From positions 1 to 64,000 of the forward strand of contig NZ_QFZQ01000004.1 in the NCBI RefSeq assembly GCF_003171675.1: a stretch of 64,000 nt of DNA, given 5' to 3'. Below the pieces are notes generated by a model. That model did no database searches, had not been told where the DNA came from, and worked only from the letters and a program-made list of their open reading frames with translations. The translations under genes and the position numbers were made by a program. Shown in pieces: positions 53,289 through 63,080 of the stretch (position 1 is its first letter; every line of letters begins with the position of its first letter). This DNA comes from Reichenbachiella versicolor. GTDB lineage: Bacteria > Bacteroidota > Bacteroidia > Cytophagales > Cyclobacteriaceae.

Positions 53289-55142
53289 ATGAGAAAAATG
53301 AATATACTTAATAAAATATTGATCTTTTCAATTGCTAGTACACTCATGATGAGTTGTGGAGAAGAGTGGTTGGAAGAAACGGATCCTAATCGAATTTCTA
53401 CAGATATCTATTGGGCAAATTTAGATGAGACAGAGACTACTTTAGTTTCGACCTATGCAGCTCTGATGGATGAGAGTGTTCTTTCTATAGAAATAGACGC
53501 ATGGAGATCAGATATGGGATGGCCTGGATTTGGTCGTCCGATTCCTAATAAAAGTGATTTGTCTCTATGGTACTATCATACTTATAATGCTAGTAATATA
53601 GCTATAGATGAAAAGTGGAAGTCAACTTATTTGGTCATTTCAAGAGCTAACCAAACAATTGAAGGCTTAGAAGCATTAATGCAGAATGGAGACATAGTGA
53701 CTGAAGAGGAAATAGATGAATGGAATATTCAAATGGCTCAAGCAAGATTTCTTCGTGGATTGGCTCATTTTTATTTGCACTCAGCATTTAATAAAGGGTC
53801 CATAGTCATAAGAGATGAGGTAGCGAAAACAACTGAGGAGTATAGTAAACCACTATCTACTAGTGAAGAAGTGATTTCTTTCTTTAGAACTGATTTGAGG
53901 TTCGCAGAAGAAAATCTTCCTGTAGCTTATGATGAGGGGAATCAAGGTAGAGCTACAAGTGGAGCTGCGGCTACAATTCTTGGTACCAGTTATTTATATG
54001 AGGCTGATTATGATTCAGCTATTTTCTTCTTAGAGAAGGTGGAAAATGGCGATGCAGCATATGCATTGGTACGTGATACTGACTTACAGTTTACTACTGC
54101 GGGAGAAATGAATGAAGAGTCCATATTTGAAATATCCTATGAAAACGGTGTCTACCCAACTAGATCAGTTTGGGATGGTTGGTCATTAACCAATAGACTA
54201 GCACAGTCTCATTCTTCAGATGGTTGGGTCGTTCCTGCTTGGCTTGTATGGAAGTACAAAAAAGAGGAAATGGATACTTTTGATATTCGTAATTATTATA
54301 CAGTCCTTGATAATAATGGAGCCCCTATTCCAGCCAATGAACCAAGTAGACTAGCACATATAGGCTCGCCTTTAGACTCTATGCTTGTAAGAAATGTGCC
54401 TCTTCGTTGTTCGAAAATGATTGCAATTGTAGAAGACGAACAGACCGAATACTATCAGCAACCAAGTGCAACTGAGTCATTACGAAATGCACATCAAGGG
54501 TGGGGTTTTGCATATTATAAAAAGTACTCTAATTATGATATTCTTTCAGAAATAACAGAGAGTGATCAGCCAAATGGAGGGGTAAGAGCATCAGGGAAAA
54601 ATGTCACTGTCAATAGGTTGGCTGATGTTTATCTTATGCTAGCAGAAGCATATTTAGAAAAAGAAGGAAGTGCTGGTCTGGATATGGCATTGATGTATAT
54701 TAATCGTGTTAGAGAGCGCTGGGGGTTGAAGCTTAGAGGGCAGTCATCTTCATCGTTGGCAGAGTTTAGTTCCAAAACTTACGAAGAGGAGTCCTATACC
54801 TATGAAATGCTTAGAGACACATTGAGGTTTATTGAAAAACCACTAGAGATGTCAGTGGAAGGGCATCAGGTTAGGTGGATTGATTTGAGAAGATGGGGAG
54901 TGCTTAAAGAGAATTTTGAAAAACTGGCTTCAGAGACATACTATCTTCATGATTATACATTTATCGATTCGAAAGGATCCGATCAGACTAGACTGAGGAT
55001 GTCTGTGCAGATAGACGCTACTGGGAGTAGTGAATCTTTAGATCATGAATATGAGATCAGTGCACTTAACTTCAATGAAGAAGCACATGCTTATTTTCCC
55101 ATTCCACTCAGTGAATTACAGTCTAACGCTTCAATCAAATGA
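53289..55142 (+). CDS. SusD-like lipoprotein, second PUL
   Basis: This 617-residue protein has a lipobox (hydrophobic stretch ending M-M-S-C-G). SusD features include A-R-F-L-R-G-L-A-H-F-Y and R-W-I-D-L-R-R-W-G near the C-terminus. It is longer than many SusD proteins. It pairs with the SusC just upstream. Confidence 0.94.
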   Translation: MRKMNILNKILIFSIASTLMMSCGEEWLEETDPNRISTDIYWANLDETETTLVSTYAALMDESVLSIEIDAWRSDMGWPGFGRPIPNKSDLSLWYYHTYNASNIAIDEKWKSTYLVISRANQTIEGLEALMQNGDIVTEEEIDEWNIQMAQARFLRGLAHFYLHSAFNKGSIVIRDEVAKTTEEYSKPLSTSEEVISFFRTDLRFAEENLPVAYDEGNQGRATSGAAATILGTSYLYEADYDSAIFFLEKVENGDAAYALVRDTDLQFTTAGEMNEESIFEISYENGVYPTRSVWDGWSLTNRLAQSHSSDGWVVPAWLVWKYKKEEMDTFDIRNYYTVLDNNGAPIPANEPSRLAHIGSPLDSMLVRNVPLRCSKMIAIVEDEQTEYYQQPSATESLRNAHQGWGFAYYKKYSNYDILSEITESDQPNGGVRASGKNVTVNRLADVYLMLAEAYLEKEGSAGLDMALMYINRVRERWGLKLRGQSSSSLAEFSSKTYEEESYTYEMLRDTLRFIEKPLEMSVEGHQVRWIDLRRWGVLKENFEKLASETYYLHDYTFIDSKGSDQTRLRMSVQIDATGSSESLDHEYEISALNFNEEAHAYFPIPLSELQSNASIK

Positions 55143-55162
55143 TCACTTTAAAACAAAAAAAG

Positions 55163-56839
55163 ATGAAAAAAATACATGCATATATTGTATTCCTCTTCGC
55201 AATAGTGATGTCTGGTTGCCAAGAGGATGAGTATACTCCACCGAATGAAGTGACTGATGTGTCATGGTATATGAGCGAAGAATTGGTTGAAGATACTTTG
55301 CGTGTTTCCTTGAATGATTTTATGTCATTTATGGACTTGTCTCAAGGAGAAGAGTCTCATGAGTGGATTATTGATAAAGGGAATCAGTATTTGTCGGGAA
55401 ATTTTTTCGGTTCTGATTCATTACATCTATTTGTAAATGAGAAGTTGGACACTTTATCCAATGAACAGACGATTCATGTACTATTTAACAATGCAGGACT
55501 GAATAATGTTAGATTACATAATACATATAAAGATTCTGTAAGTTATAATGGTGCTACCCCGTTTCCATCAGAAAGTAGTCAGGGGTCAGATCTATGGACT
55601 ATTGATACTACTTTCTTAGTTAAGGTTTACGATAACATTTATCCGATTATTGAAATTCAACAAGAGGGTAAAACTATCCTTAAAGTAGACGAAAATGAGT
55701 TCCCTAGTTCAGATAGTATAGCCAACTGGCCTATAGTGGAAGTTGAGTCAGGAGATGCTTTGACCTATATAGATAGAACAGTAAAGGGAGAACCGTCTAA
55801 GAGGATTTGGGTAGCTTCTGCTCAAGGTAATATTGAGTCTATTGATGAACAATCTACACAGATAATATACTCAGGTATAGGTAAAACAGTTGCAGCTGGG
55901 AGATTGATTTTATCCAGAGAAGATCCTCTACCCAAAGCCACAGTTGTTAAGCAAATACCTTTAAGAGTATCCATTGTTAAATCTACTAAGCCATTTGAAA
56001 TATCAGGAGACGTTAGTTTGGTTGACAACTTAACACTAAGTTTTAATGTGACAGGTATAGTAGAAGATATCCCAACTGAAGAAAAAGACAACTTTGTTGT
56101 GCATGTAACGAACGCAGAGGCTGGGTTTGATAGTGAAATAGCAGTCAGTGCTGTATCATTTGATAATAGCACTATTTCTTTGACTTTAGAGAGTCAGGTT
56201 TACAATACAGATGTAATTACACTATCTTATATAGGAGGTAATGTTCTTGGGGACAGTGAACGAACTCTTGCATCTTTTGCAGCTACAGATGTGAAAATAG
56301 AAGAAGGTGTAAATTTAATTGCCAGTACTTGGGCAGGCTTTGAAGATGTGAATACTAATCAGAGAGCAGCTTTCGCGGCAGGTTATTGGGTTGGAGTATC
56401 CAACGACTCATATGTTTTCTATCAACGAGATGAATCAATGAAGTTTGAAGGAACCGCTTCAATGAAGTATTCAAGTGGAGCTACAGGGATTACAGATGTT
56501 CGAACGCTACAAGGTGTTAAAATGGGAACATTTAATATTCCTGCGGGCACTTATACTTTTAGTACTATGGTATATCTTGAACCAGGCAATACTATGACAA
56601 CTTTGAGATGGACTCCGGCAAATTACGCAGGCACAGTGTTCAATTTGGATATAGATATCTCAGGAGTTACTAGAGGTCAGTGGGAAGAAGTATCAGGTGA
56701 AATAGACTTAGATGCACCATTAGAAGGAAATGACAGATGGGATTTTAAAGTTGTACCCGCTATAAACCCTGCTGATGCAATAGATCAAGTATTTTATATG
56801 GACAACTATTCAGTAGTAGTATTAGAGAAACGTCCTTGA
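55163..56839 (+). CDS. PUL surface lipoprotein, SusE-position glycan binder
   Basis: This protein of 558 residues has a lipobox (V-M-S-G-C at about residue 18). Residues about 25-370 contain bacterial immunoglobulin-like beta domains and the last 170 residues form a jelly-roll-like module (W-A-G-F-E-D-V to the end) that looks like a carbohydrate-binding domain. It stands directly after susCD, the usual place of a surface glycan-binding protein. The ATG at 55163 is preferred because it opens the signal peptide; an ATG at 55139 overlaps the susD stop. No exact family is assigned. Confidence 0.7.
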   Translation: MKKIHAYIVFLFAIVMSGCQEDEYTPPNEVTDVSWYMSEELVEDTLRVSLNDFMSFMDLSQGEESHEWIIDKGNQYLSGNFFGSDSLHLFVNEKLDTLSNEQTIHVLFNNAGLNNVRLHNTYKDSVSYNGATPFPSESSQGSDLWTIDTTFLVKVYDNIYPIIEIQQEGKTILKVDENEFPSSDSIANWPIVEVESGDALTYIDRTVKGEPSKRIWVASAQGNIESIDEQSTQIIYSGIGKTVAAGRLILSREDPLPKATVVKQIPLRVSIVKSTKPFEISGDVSLVDNLTLSFNVTGIVEDIPTEEKDNFVVHVTNAEAGFDSEIAVSAVSFDNSTISLTLESQVYNTDVITLSYIGGNVLGDSERTLASFAATDVKIEEGVNLIASTWAGFEDVNTNQRAAFAAGYWVGVSNDSYVFYQRDESMKFEGTASMKYSSGATGITDVRTLQGVKMGTFNIPAGTYTFSTMVYLEPGNTMTTLRWTPANYAGTVFNLDIDISGVTRGQWEEVSGEIDLDAPLEGNDRWDFKVVPAINPADAIDQVFYMDNYSVVVLEKRP

Positions 56840-56860
56840 CACACTTCAAACTAAAATTAA

Positions 56861-57409
56861 ATGAAACATATATATGTATTATTTGCAGTTTCAGTTATTT
56901 GTATGGCTAGCTGTGGAGGTGAAAAAGAATGGCCTGAATCAAATGTAGAAAGTGCTCAAGTTTATTCATTGTCAGACTTTACTGGATATTCAGGTTCACA
57001 AGCATTTGATATTTATCTTGAAGATCCAATTTTAATAGAGTTTGCGAGTAATCAAGTATTCAAGTATTTGCCATTTAATTTTGAGGATATGTCAGAGGTA
57101 AAGTATGAAATATCAGCAGGTGATACTACTGATGTGTATTATGATTATAATATTACTGCTAGCTACGACAGGTCTCAGGACGTTATTGTGAAAGATGCTT
57201 TTGGTCAAATATTAGATGTTGATTCAGTGAATTACCGTACTCTTAAATTGATAATTACCAGAAGCGGAGAAGCTGAAGGAGAATCTTTTGAAGAAGTACA
57301 AGTAGAACTGGAAGCACAATCATTTGTATATGGAAGAGATACGATTGAGTCCTCATCAGAGATGGTAAGTTTTACGGCTATTGCCGAAAAGACCAACAGG
57401 TATAGATAG
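56861..57409 (+). CDS. Small PUL lipoprotein of unknown function
   Basis: This 182-residue protein has a lipobox (M-A-S-C-G-G at about residue 18) and a mature part that looks all-beta. It is 21 nt downstream of the previous lipoprotein and directly before a terminator, so it ends the susCD transcript. No family is recognised. Confidence 0.7.
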   Translation: MKHIYVLFAVSVICMASCGGEKEWPESNVESAQVYSLSDFTGYSGSQAFDIYLEDPILIEFASNQVFKYLPFNFEDMSEVKYEISAGDTTDVYYDYNITASYDRSQDVIVKDAFGQILDVDSVNYRTLKLIITRSGEAEGESFEEVQVELEAQSFVYGRDTIESSSEMVSFTAIAEKTNRYR

Positions 57410-57432
57410 AGTTTAATAGACATGTTTTAATC

Positions 57433-57469
57433 AAAAGCCTCGTTTTTGCATAAAGTCGAGGCTTTTTTT
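57433..57469 (+). terminator. Terminator after the susCD unit
   Basis: AAAAGCCTCG, a 14-nt loop and CGAGGCTTTTTTT form a strong hairpin with U-tract. Confidence 0.9.
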
Positions 57470-57805
57470 ATTATTCTCACAAAAGATTCGGATGAGAAGT
57501 GAACATAGTTATAACTGGTAGTGCGCTTGTAACTCAAGAAACCATTAGGAGTGAGGGCAATTTGAGGAAACTTAAAGGAGCAGTTTTTCAAATATCTGAC
57601 AATATTAAAAAATGGAGAATGGTTCAAATTCTATTGTGTTTACAATTTATTCAAGAGTTCTTGTGATTATTCTTTACAGTAAGTGAAAAGAAACACTACC
57701 CGAGACATTCGAGATACTGACAGGTACACCTTTGCTTACAAATTGTTTGATACTTGTGAGTGTTTATGAACTCGATTCAGAGTACTAATATCAATAGATA
57801 GTAAT
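57470..57805. other. Intergenic region before GH110
   Basis: About 335 nt without a gene. TACACCTTTG at about 57725 is close to, but not, a TAnnTTTG element. A promoter for the GH110 unit should lie here since a terminator precedes it. Confidence 0.4.
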
Positions 57806-59608
57806 ATGGTGGGAAGAAAAATATTGATTAGTCTAATAGCATTATTGTTAATTGAAACTATTCAAGCAAAAGACATAGTGAGGTTTTCTCCAAATGAAGG
57901 AGACTTTACCAGCGTTGTTCGACAAGCAATAGAAAAAGCAGAAAGTGAGGAGATAAAATTAATTTTCGAAAAAGGTGTTTACTCTTTCAAACCTGATTTA
58001 GCATTTGAACAATACATGTCAGTTACGAATCATGAGAATGGTTATAAGAAGATAATATTTCCCTTTCAAGGATTCAAGTCAGTTGAAGTTGAGGGGAATG
58101 GATCAGAATTTATATTTAGTGGACAAGTAATGCCGTTTTTGTTTTCAAAATGCGGACAAGTTTCCATGAGTGGATTAAATATTGATTGGAGTACACCATT
58201 TACTTTTCAAGGAGAGGTTGTAGCTATTAATCCAGAAGAAGGGTGGAGAGAAATAAAACCTTTCACGGATGGATTTAGCTGGAAACTAAATCGAGGACAG
58301 ATTGAGTTTCCATTAGTAGACGGATTTAAGTTTTCTTGTTTAGGTAGTACTTTGGCTTTTGATCCGGTATCTACAGCCGTTAGTTATGATGCTAAAGATA
58401 TCTATAGCAAACCCACTACTGTAGAACGTATGCCCAATGGTAATCTTCGGGTGTATGAAAAACTCAAAAAGTATCCAGCAGTAGGTTCCATACTTAATTC
58501 AAAAGGACCCAAAGGTGAAAACAGATATGCCCCTGCTATACACGTTATATCCTCCAGTAATATTAATATCGATCGAGTAGTAATACACCATGCATTAGGT
58601 ATGGGGTTTTTAGCAGAGCGATCAGATACTTTTACACTCACCAATTCAGGAGTATATGTAAGAGAAGGAAGTGATCGAGTTGTTTCGATCATTGCAGATG
58701 CGACCCATTTTTGCAATATGAAGGGACACGTATTGATCGAAAATTGTCGATTTGAGCATATGTTAGACGATGGTACAAATGTTCATGGTACCTACGTTAC
58801 CATTGATAAAGTCCTGAACGACCATCAGGTAAGAATATCACTAGAACACTTTCAACAAACAGGGTTTGAATTTGCAGATCAAGGAGACGAGTTATGGTTT
58901 ATTCATGAACCCAGCCCTGACCGAATGGAAGTGAATACGGTGATGGACGTAAAGGTTATCAATTCAAAGTATTCAGTTTTGACTTTCAAAAACAAACTTC
59001 AACCTGAAACGAAAAAAGGAGATGTACTTGAAAACAAAACATGGAACCCAACTTTTACTATGCGAGGTTGTACTATTCAGAATCACAGAGCAAGAAATAT
59101 AGTACTTAAATCTCCTCTTAAAACAATAATCGAAAACAATACATTATCATCAATGATGGCCTCTATTTTGTTCAGAGGAGAGACTTATTATTGGTTTGAG
59201 TCTGGTCAAGTAGGAGATGTGTTGATTAGGAATAATACTTTCATAGACTGTGTACAAGGCGGAAGTGAGCAAGCAGTATTTTATGTCACACCACGATTAG
59301 GTAAACATTTTAATAGTAAGGCTATCTATGATCGAAATATTGTGATTGAAGACAATAATATTCGAACCTTCAATAATCGTATAGTTTGGGCCGATCGTAC
59401 AGCTGGAATAGTTATTCGAAACAATGATATTGTACAAACAAAGGATCTACAAGTACGATTTCCAGAAGCACCAACCTTTCAGTTTGATAATTGTGAGGAT
59501 ATTTTAATTGAAGGGAATACTTACATCGGAGACAATAATAATATGATTAGAGCCGACGAAAAATCTTCTAAATCTATCAAAATCAAAAAGAATAAAGGGA
59601 TCCATTAA
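57806..59608 (+). CDS. GH110 alpha-1,3-galactosidase-like beta-helix protein
   Basis: This 600-residue protein has a signal peptide (about 1-21) and a right-handed parallel beta-helix with many N-N-T and I-x-N repeats. A-D-A-T-H-F, E-N-C-R-F-E, and D-D-G-T-N-V-H-G with Asp321-Asp322 fit the GH110 active-site region as I recall it. GH110 enzymes remove terminal alpha-1,3-linked galactose by inversion. With GH2 and the GH42-like enzymes next to it, this suggests a galactan with alternating alpha-1,3 and beta links. The exact linkage is inferred. Confidence 0.8.
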   Translation: MVGRKILISLIALLLIETIQAKDIVRFSPNEGDFTSVVRQAIEKAESEEIKLIFEKGVYSFKPDLAFEQYMSVTNHENGYKKIIFPFQGFKSVEVEGNGSEFIFSGQVMPFLFSKCGQVSMSGLNIDWSTPFTFQGEVVAINPEEGWREIKPFTDGFSWKLNRGQIEFPLVDGFKFSCLGSTLAFDPVSTAVSYDAKDIYSKPTTVERMPNGNLRVYEKLKKYPAVGSILNSKGPKGENRYAPAIHVISSSNINIDRVVIHHALGMGFLAERSDTFTLTNSGVYVREGSDRVVSIIADATHFCNMKGHVLIENCRFEHMLDDGTNVHGTYVTIDKVLNDHQVRISLEHFQQTGFEFADQGDELWFIHEPSPDRMEVNTVMDVKVINSKYSVLTFKNKLQPETKKGDVLENKTWNPTFTMRGCTIQNHRARNIVLKSPLKTIIENNTLSSMMASILFRGETYYWFESGQVGDVLIRNNTFIDCVQGGSEQAVFYVTPRLGKHFNSKAIYDRNIVIEDNNIRTFNNRIVWADRTAGIVIRNNDIVQTKDLQVRFPEAPTFQFDNCEDILIEGNTYIGDNNNMIRADEKSSKSIKIKKNKGIH

Positions 59609-59659
59609 ATGATTCAAATTGAAATAATATAATTCCATGTTAACAAAACTAATAATACT

Positions 59660-60484
59660 ATGAAAAGATTATATGTACTTATAATGATGTTAATATCCAC
59701 CTTAGGGGTAGTCAGAGCAGAAGAAGTTGTTGATCCTGAGATTAAAAAACTAATTCTCAAAGATGCTAAGTCGAGATTGAAGATAGACGAAGTCGTATCA
59801 TTGGAAAGAAAAATATGGGGAGTATATTGGTTACGTGTTAAGTGTAAGACGCAGTTTGGTTCAAGTACCTCGGTTGATGTACTTTATGACACCGATAAAG
59901 TTTGGGGGCAAACTAAATACAACCTTTTAAAGAAAGACATAGAAGGATCAGAACTACAAACAGTCATCGCCAGAGACAGTTTGTCAAAATATCGGCAATT
60001 GATCTTTATAGAATCAGATTTTTACCAGCCCTACTATAGTGTTAAGATGCCTGGAGGGAAGTATTTTTTCTATAGTTCAGACTTGAAAACTTTATCACAC
60101 GGCTATCTGGATAACTGCAAGTTGACAAACAAAGTTGTCATGGATATGAATGAGAGGTTGATCGATCCAGTAGTTATTAGAGGATGGCGGGGAGCTGAAG
60201 GTATGAGCACTTTTGAGATCACTGCAGATACACACAATGGATATACGAATATGGGTCAAATTCAGTATGATGAGTCGGATGAATGGTTTAAAACCAGTTA
60301 TTACATGAATGATTACTTTAAGTTACCCTTAGAGTTACTCATGTACGTCAATGATAATGGAGGGCTTGAAAAGTTCGAAAAAATAACGCAAGTAATAAAT
60401 CGAACAGGAACGGTTTATTGGGTACATATCAATAGTAATGCTATAAAGTTGGATCAAGATTTAAACAAACTAGCTTCTCAATAA
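59660..60484 (+). CDS. Secreted PUL protein of unknown function
   Basis: This 274-residue protein has a signal peptide (about 1-20). The mature part is mixed alpha/beta with Trp- and Tyr-rich stretches (W-G-V-Y-W-L-R-V, Y-Q-P-Y-Y-S-V). No catalytic motif is recognised. It stands between GH110 and the first GH42-like gene with short gaps (51 and 24 nt), so it is very likely part of the same transcript and may have a role in handling the same polysaccharide. Confidence 0.6.
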   Translation: MKRLYVLIMMLISTLGVVRAEEVVDPEIKKLILKDAKSRLKIDEVVSLERKIWGVYWLRVKCKTQFGSSTSVDVLYDTDKVWGQTKYNLLKKDIEGSELQTVIARDSLSKYRQLIFIESDFYQPYYSVKMPGGKYFFYSSDLKTLSHGYLDNCKLTNKVVMDMNERLIDPVVIRGWRGAEGMSTFEITADTHNGYTNMGQIQYDESDEWFKTSYYMNDYFKLPLELLMYVNDNGGLEKFEKITQVINRTGTVYWVHINSNAIKLDQDLNKLASQ

Positions 60485-60508
60485 TTATACAAATAAATAA
60501 GACTAGCT

Positions 60509-63061
60509 ATGGATTTTCAACCGCTTTTTAGACTGGTTTGTTTGATAAGTATTTATTTGAACTTGAGTATTAACTTATACGCACAGACACTTACAGAAAA
60601 AGCAACCACTAGCATAGAGGAATATAAGTTGCTGATAGAAGAAGCTCAGTTACAAGGTATAGATGTTCTCCGTGATAGATTGACCATAAGAACAGCAGAA
60701 GTATTTTTAGAATTTGCTGCATATGATCAAGACAATGTATCTAAAAATGAGATAGACTTTTCTATTGTCCAACCCTACAAAGACAATGCCTCAGAAATGG
60801 CAAACCTACTTCCTGATTGGGAACGTCAGAATGTCATCAATATGTTGGAATCTGGAATAAAAGAACTACAGGCTGTCATTAAGGGAGAAGTGGTGAGAAA
60901 GACTACTCCAAATGTCGATTGGCATCAGGCTTTTCTAGATGGGGATCAAATTACCTATCAAGGCAGACCCGTTTTTTTAGCAGACTGGACATGGAAGCCC
61001 TCAATCGATAAGTTAAAAGAATTTCATGGTCAGCAAGATGGTTACTTCTTACCTCTATCAGTAGTAAATAACAAAAGCGGTAAAATTACCCCTTGGGTAT
61101 TAAATAACCTCAGTAGTAAACCTGATGGTAGTTTGGGGTTTGTTTTCTTCAATCACAGATCAGTTCCGGATTGGGCTAAGTTGGAGTATGGAGATCAATT
61201 CGAAATTCGCAATAGCGCAAGATACACAGAGTACGATATAGATCATCCTGGAGCTCGCGAGATGATGGGGTTTCTCATAGACGGGACAGTCCCAGATATG
61301 ATAGGGAAGAAGTACAGAGAGCTAGGATATATGCTTTGTAATGAACCTCATTTTTATACAACAAAAACCGGTAGTAAACTCGATTGGGCCAGCAGCATTG
61401 TCTCTACGTTTACTATTGATAAGTTTAAAAATTGGTTATCTACACAGCATGAGACTATAGCAGACCTGAATCTATTATGGGGAACTAGTTTTAGCAGTTT
61501 TGATGATGTAACAATCGAAATCCCTATAGATCGATCCAATATTGGTAAACCGATGTGGTATGATTGGGTATTATTCAATCAATACCGTGTCACAAACTGG
61601 TATCAATTTATAAAGGATCGAATTCTCTCCCACGATCCAGAAGGTCTAGTTCATCTTAAAGTGATGCCTAATCTATGGACGGAAAATACCAGAGGGCATG
61701 GTATAGATATGGAAGCCCTTACAAGGATGAGCGGTATAATAGGAAACGACGCAGGTGCATTATATAATCATATGTTTAAGACAGAAGAATGGATGGATCA
61801 TTATGCATTTGATTGGAGAGAGATGTCAATGGGACACGATTTCTATAAGTCCATTAGTCCTCAAAAAATAATGTACAACACAGAAGCACATTACTTGTCC
61901 ACCGTAAGATCGAGAGATTTATATCAGAACCCCAAATACAGTCGTGCTACATATTGGCTAGCTCATACACAAGGAATGACAGCCTCACAGACATGGTATT
62001 GGTCCAGAAGAGAGGACGGTAGTCCTAGAAATGATAAAGACAAAGGTTACGCAGGGTCAAACAATCAACAGCCATGGGTTACCAATGAGGTACACAAAAC
62101 CATAATGGATCTAAACTCCTTTTCAGAGGAAATCATGGCATACCAACGTCAGCGGAAGCCTATAAGGATTTACTATACAAAGGCTTCAGCAATTAATAAG
62201 GCAAAACACATGGATGACCTATTCGAGTTATATGAAGACCTATTTTTTGAAGGTATTCCACTTGGTTTTGCTACACAAGGAATATTGGAAAATGAAAATC
62301 AAGCAGATTGGGACGTTATCCTAGTATATAAGACAGAGTACGCTACCCGAGCAGATATTGAAGTATTACAAAAATACATAGACAAGGGTGGGAAGGTAAT
62401 TCTAGATGGAGAAAGTCTCAAAAAAGATGAATATGGAAGGTCAAGATCTAATTCAATTATTGGAGCTAGTAATGTAAATGGGAGAGATGCGGTTAAATCT
62501 TCTGCATTACAAATAGTTGAAGAAAAAGGCCTCACCCCAAAGGTATTGTTGAAAGAGACAAATAGTATTGGAGTATCAGGTTGTACATGGAAGATTATTG
62601 AAAATGGACAAGGGAAGTACGTAGTATCTATAGTTAACTTAGGAAAAACAGAAGCAGAAATCGATTTGACAATAAAAGATGCTATCAACGGAACACAGAT
62701 AATCAATATGTTAGACGGCACATCTATACCTAAAACATTTTCCATGAAACCCTATGATGTCAAGTTCTTGGAGGTACAAGATGCTTCGAATACTACTACA
62801 GCTGTGGAAACAAAAAAAACTCAAAAGATCAGTATCTCTCCCAATCCAGTGACTGGAGATTGGGTTGAGATCAAGTTACCAGCTATTAGAAAAAAGATAG
62901 AGATAGAAATGATAGACCTTTTAGGAAAAGTAGTATTTCGACATGAAGATAAGCTTAAAGAAGTGATTATACTGAACAAGAGTAGGTTTCAAAATGGAAT
63001 GTATGCTATCAGAGTTCGTACTGAAACAGAACAGGAAAGTCACATTATTCGAATTGACTAA
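60509..63061 (+). CDS. GH42-like (clan GH-A) galactosidase with T9SS domain
   Basis: This 850-residue protein has a signal peptide (about 1-26), an N-terminal helical region (about 30-130), a (beta/alpha)8 barrel (about 145-540), a glutamine-amidotransferase-like region (about 550-690), and a type IX secretion C-terminal domain (about 770-850, S-P-N-P-V-T-G-D-W). The likely acid/base is Glu279 in C-N-E-P-H-F and the nucleophile Glu459 in Y-N-T-E-A-H. It resembles GH42 but could be one of its distant relatives that act on agar or carrageenan (for example GH167). A close paralogue follows. Confidence 0.75.
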   Translation: MDFQPLFRLVCLISIYLNLSINLYAQTLTEKATTSIEEYKLLIEEAQLQGIDVLRDRLTIRTAEVFLEFAAYDQDNVSKNEIDFSIVQPYKDNASEMANLLPDWERQNVINMLESGIKELQAVIKGEVVRKTTPNVDWHQAFLDGDQITYQGRPVFLADWTWKPSIDKLKEFHGQQDGYFLPLSVVNNKSGKITPWVLNNLSSKPDGSLGFVFFNHRSVPDWAKLEYGDQFEIRNSARYTEYDIDHPGAREMMGFLIDGTVPDMIGKKYRELGYMLCNEPHFYTTKTGSKLDWASSIVSTFTIDKFKNWLSTQHETIADLNLLWGTSFSSFDDVTIEIPIDRSNIGKPMWYDWVLFNQYRVTNWYQFIKDRILSHDPEGLVHLKVMPNLWTENTRGHGIDMEALTRMSGIIGNDAGALYNHMFKTEEWMDHYAFDWREMSMGHDFYKSISPQKIMYNTEAHYLSTVRSRDLYQNPKYSRATYWLAHTQGMTASQTWYWSRREDGSPRNDKDKGYAGSNNQQPWVTNEVHKTIMDLNSFSEEIMAYQRQRKPIRIYYTKASAINKAKHMDDLFELYEDLFFEGIPLGFATQGILENENQADWDVILVYKTEYATRADIEVLQKYIDKGGKVILDGESLKKDEYGRSRSNSIIGASNVNGRDAVKSSALQIVEEKGLTPKVLLKETNSIGVSGCTWKIIENGQGKYVVSIVNLGKTEAEIDLTIKDAINGTQIINMLDGTSIPKTFSMKPYDVKFLEVQDASNTTTAVETKKTQKISISPNPVTGDWVEIKLPAIRKKIEIEMIDLLGKVVFRHEDKLKEVIILNKSRFQNGMYAIRVRTETEQESHIIRID

Positions 63062-63080
63062 TACAAAGGATAAGAAAAGC

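Noticed and set aside
57427-57627. Minus-strand frame of 66 codons after the susCD unit
   Set aside because: It ends at the terminator, has no plausible start context and looks like chance in AT-rich DNA.
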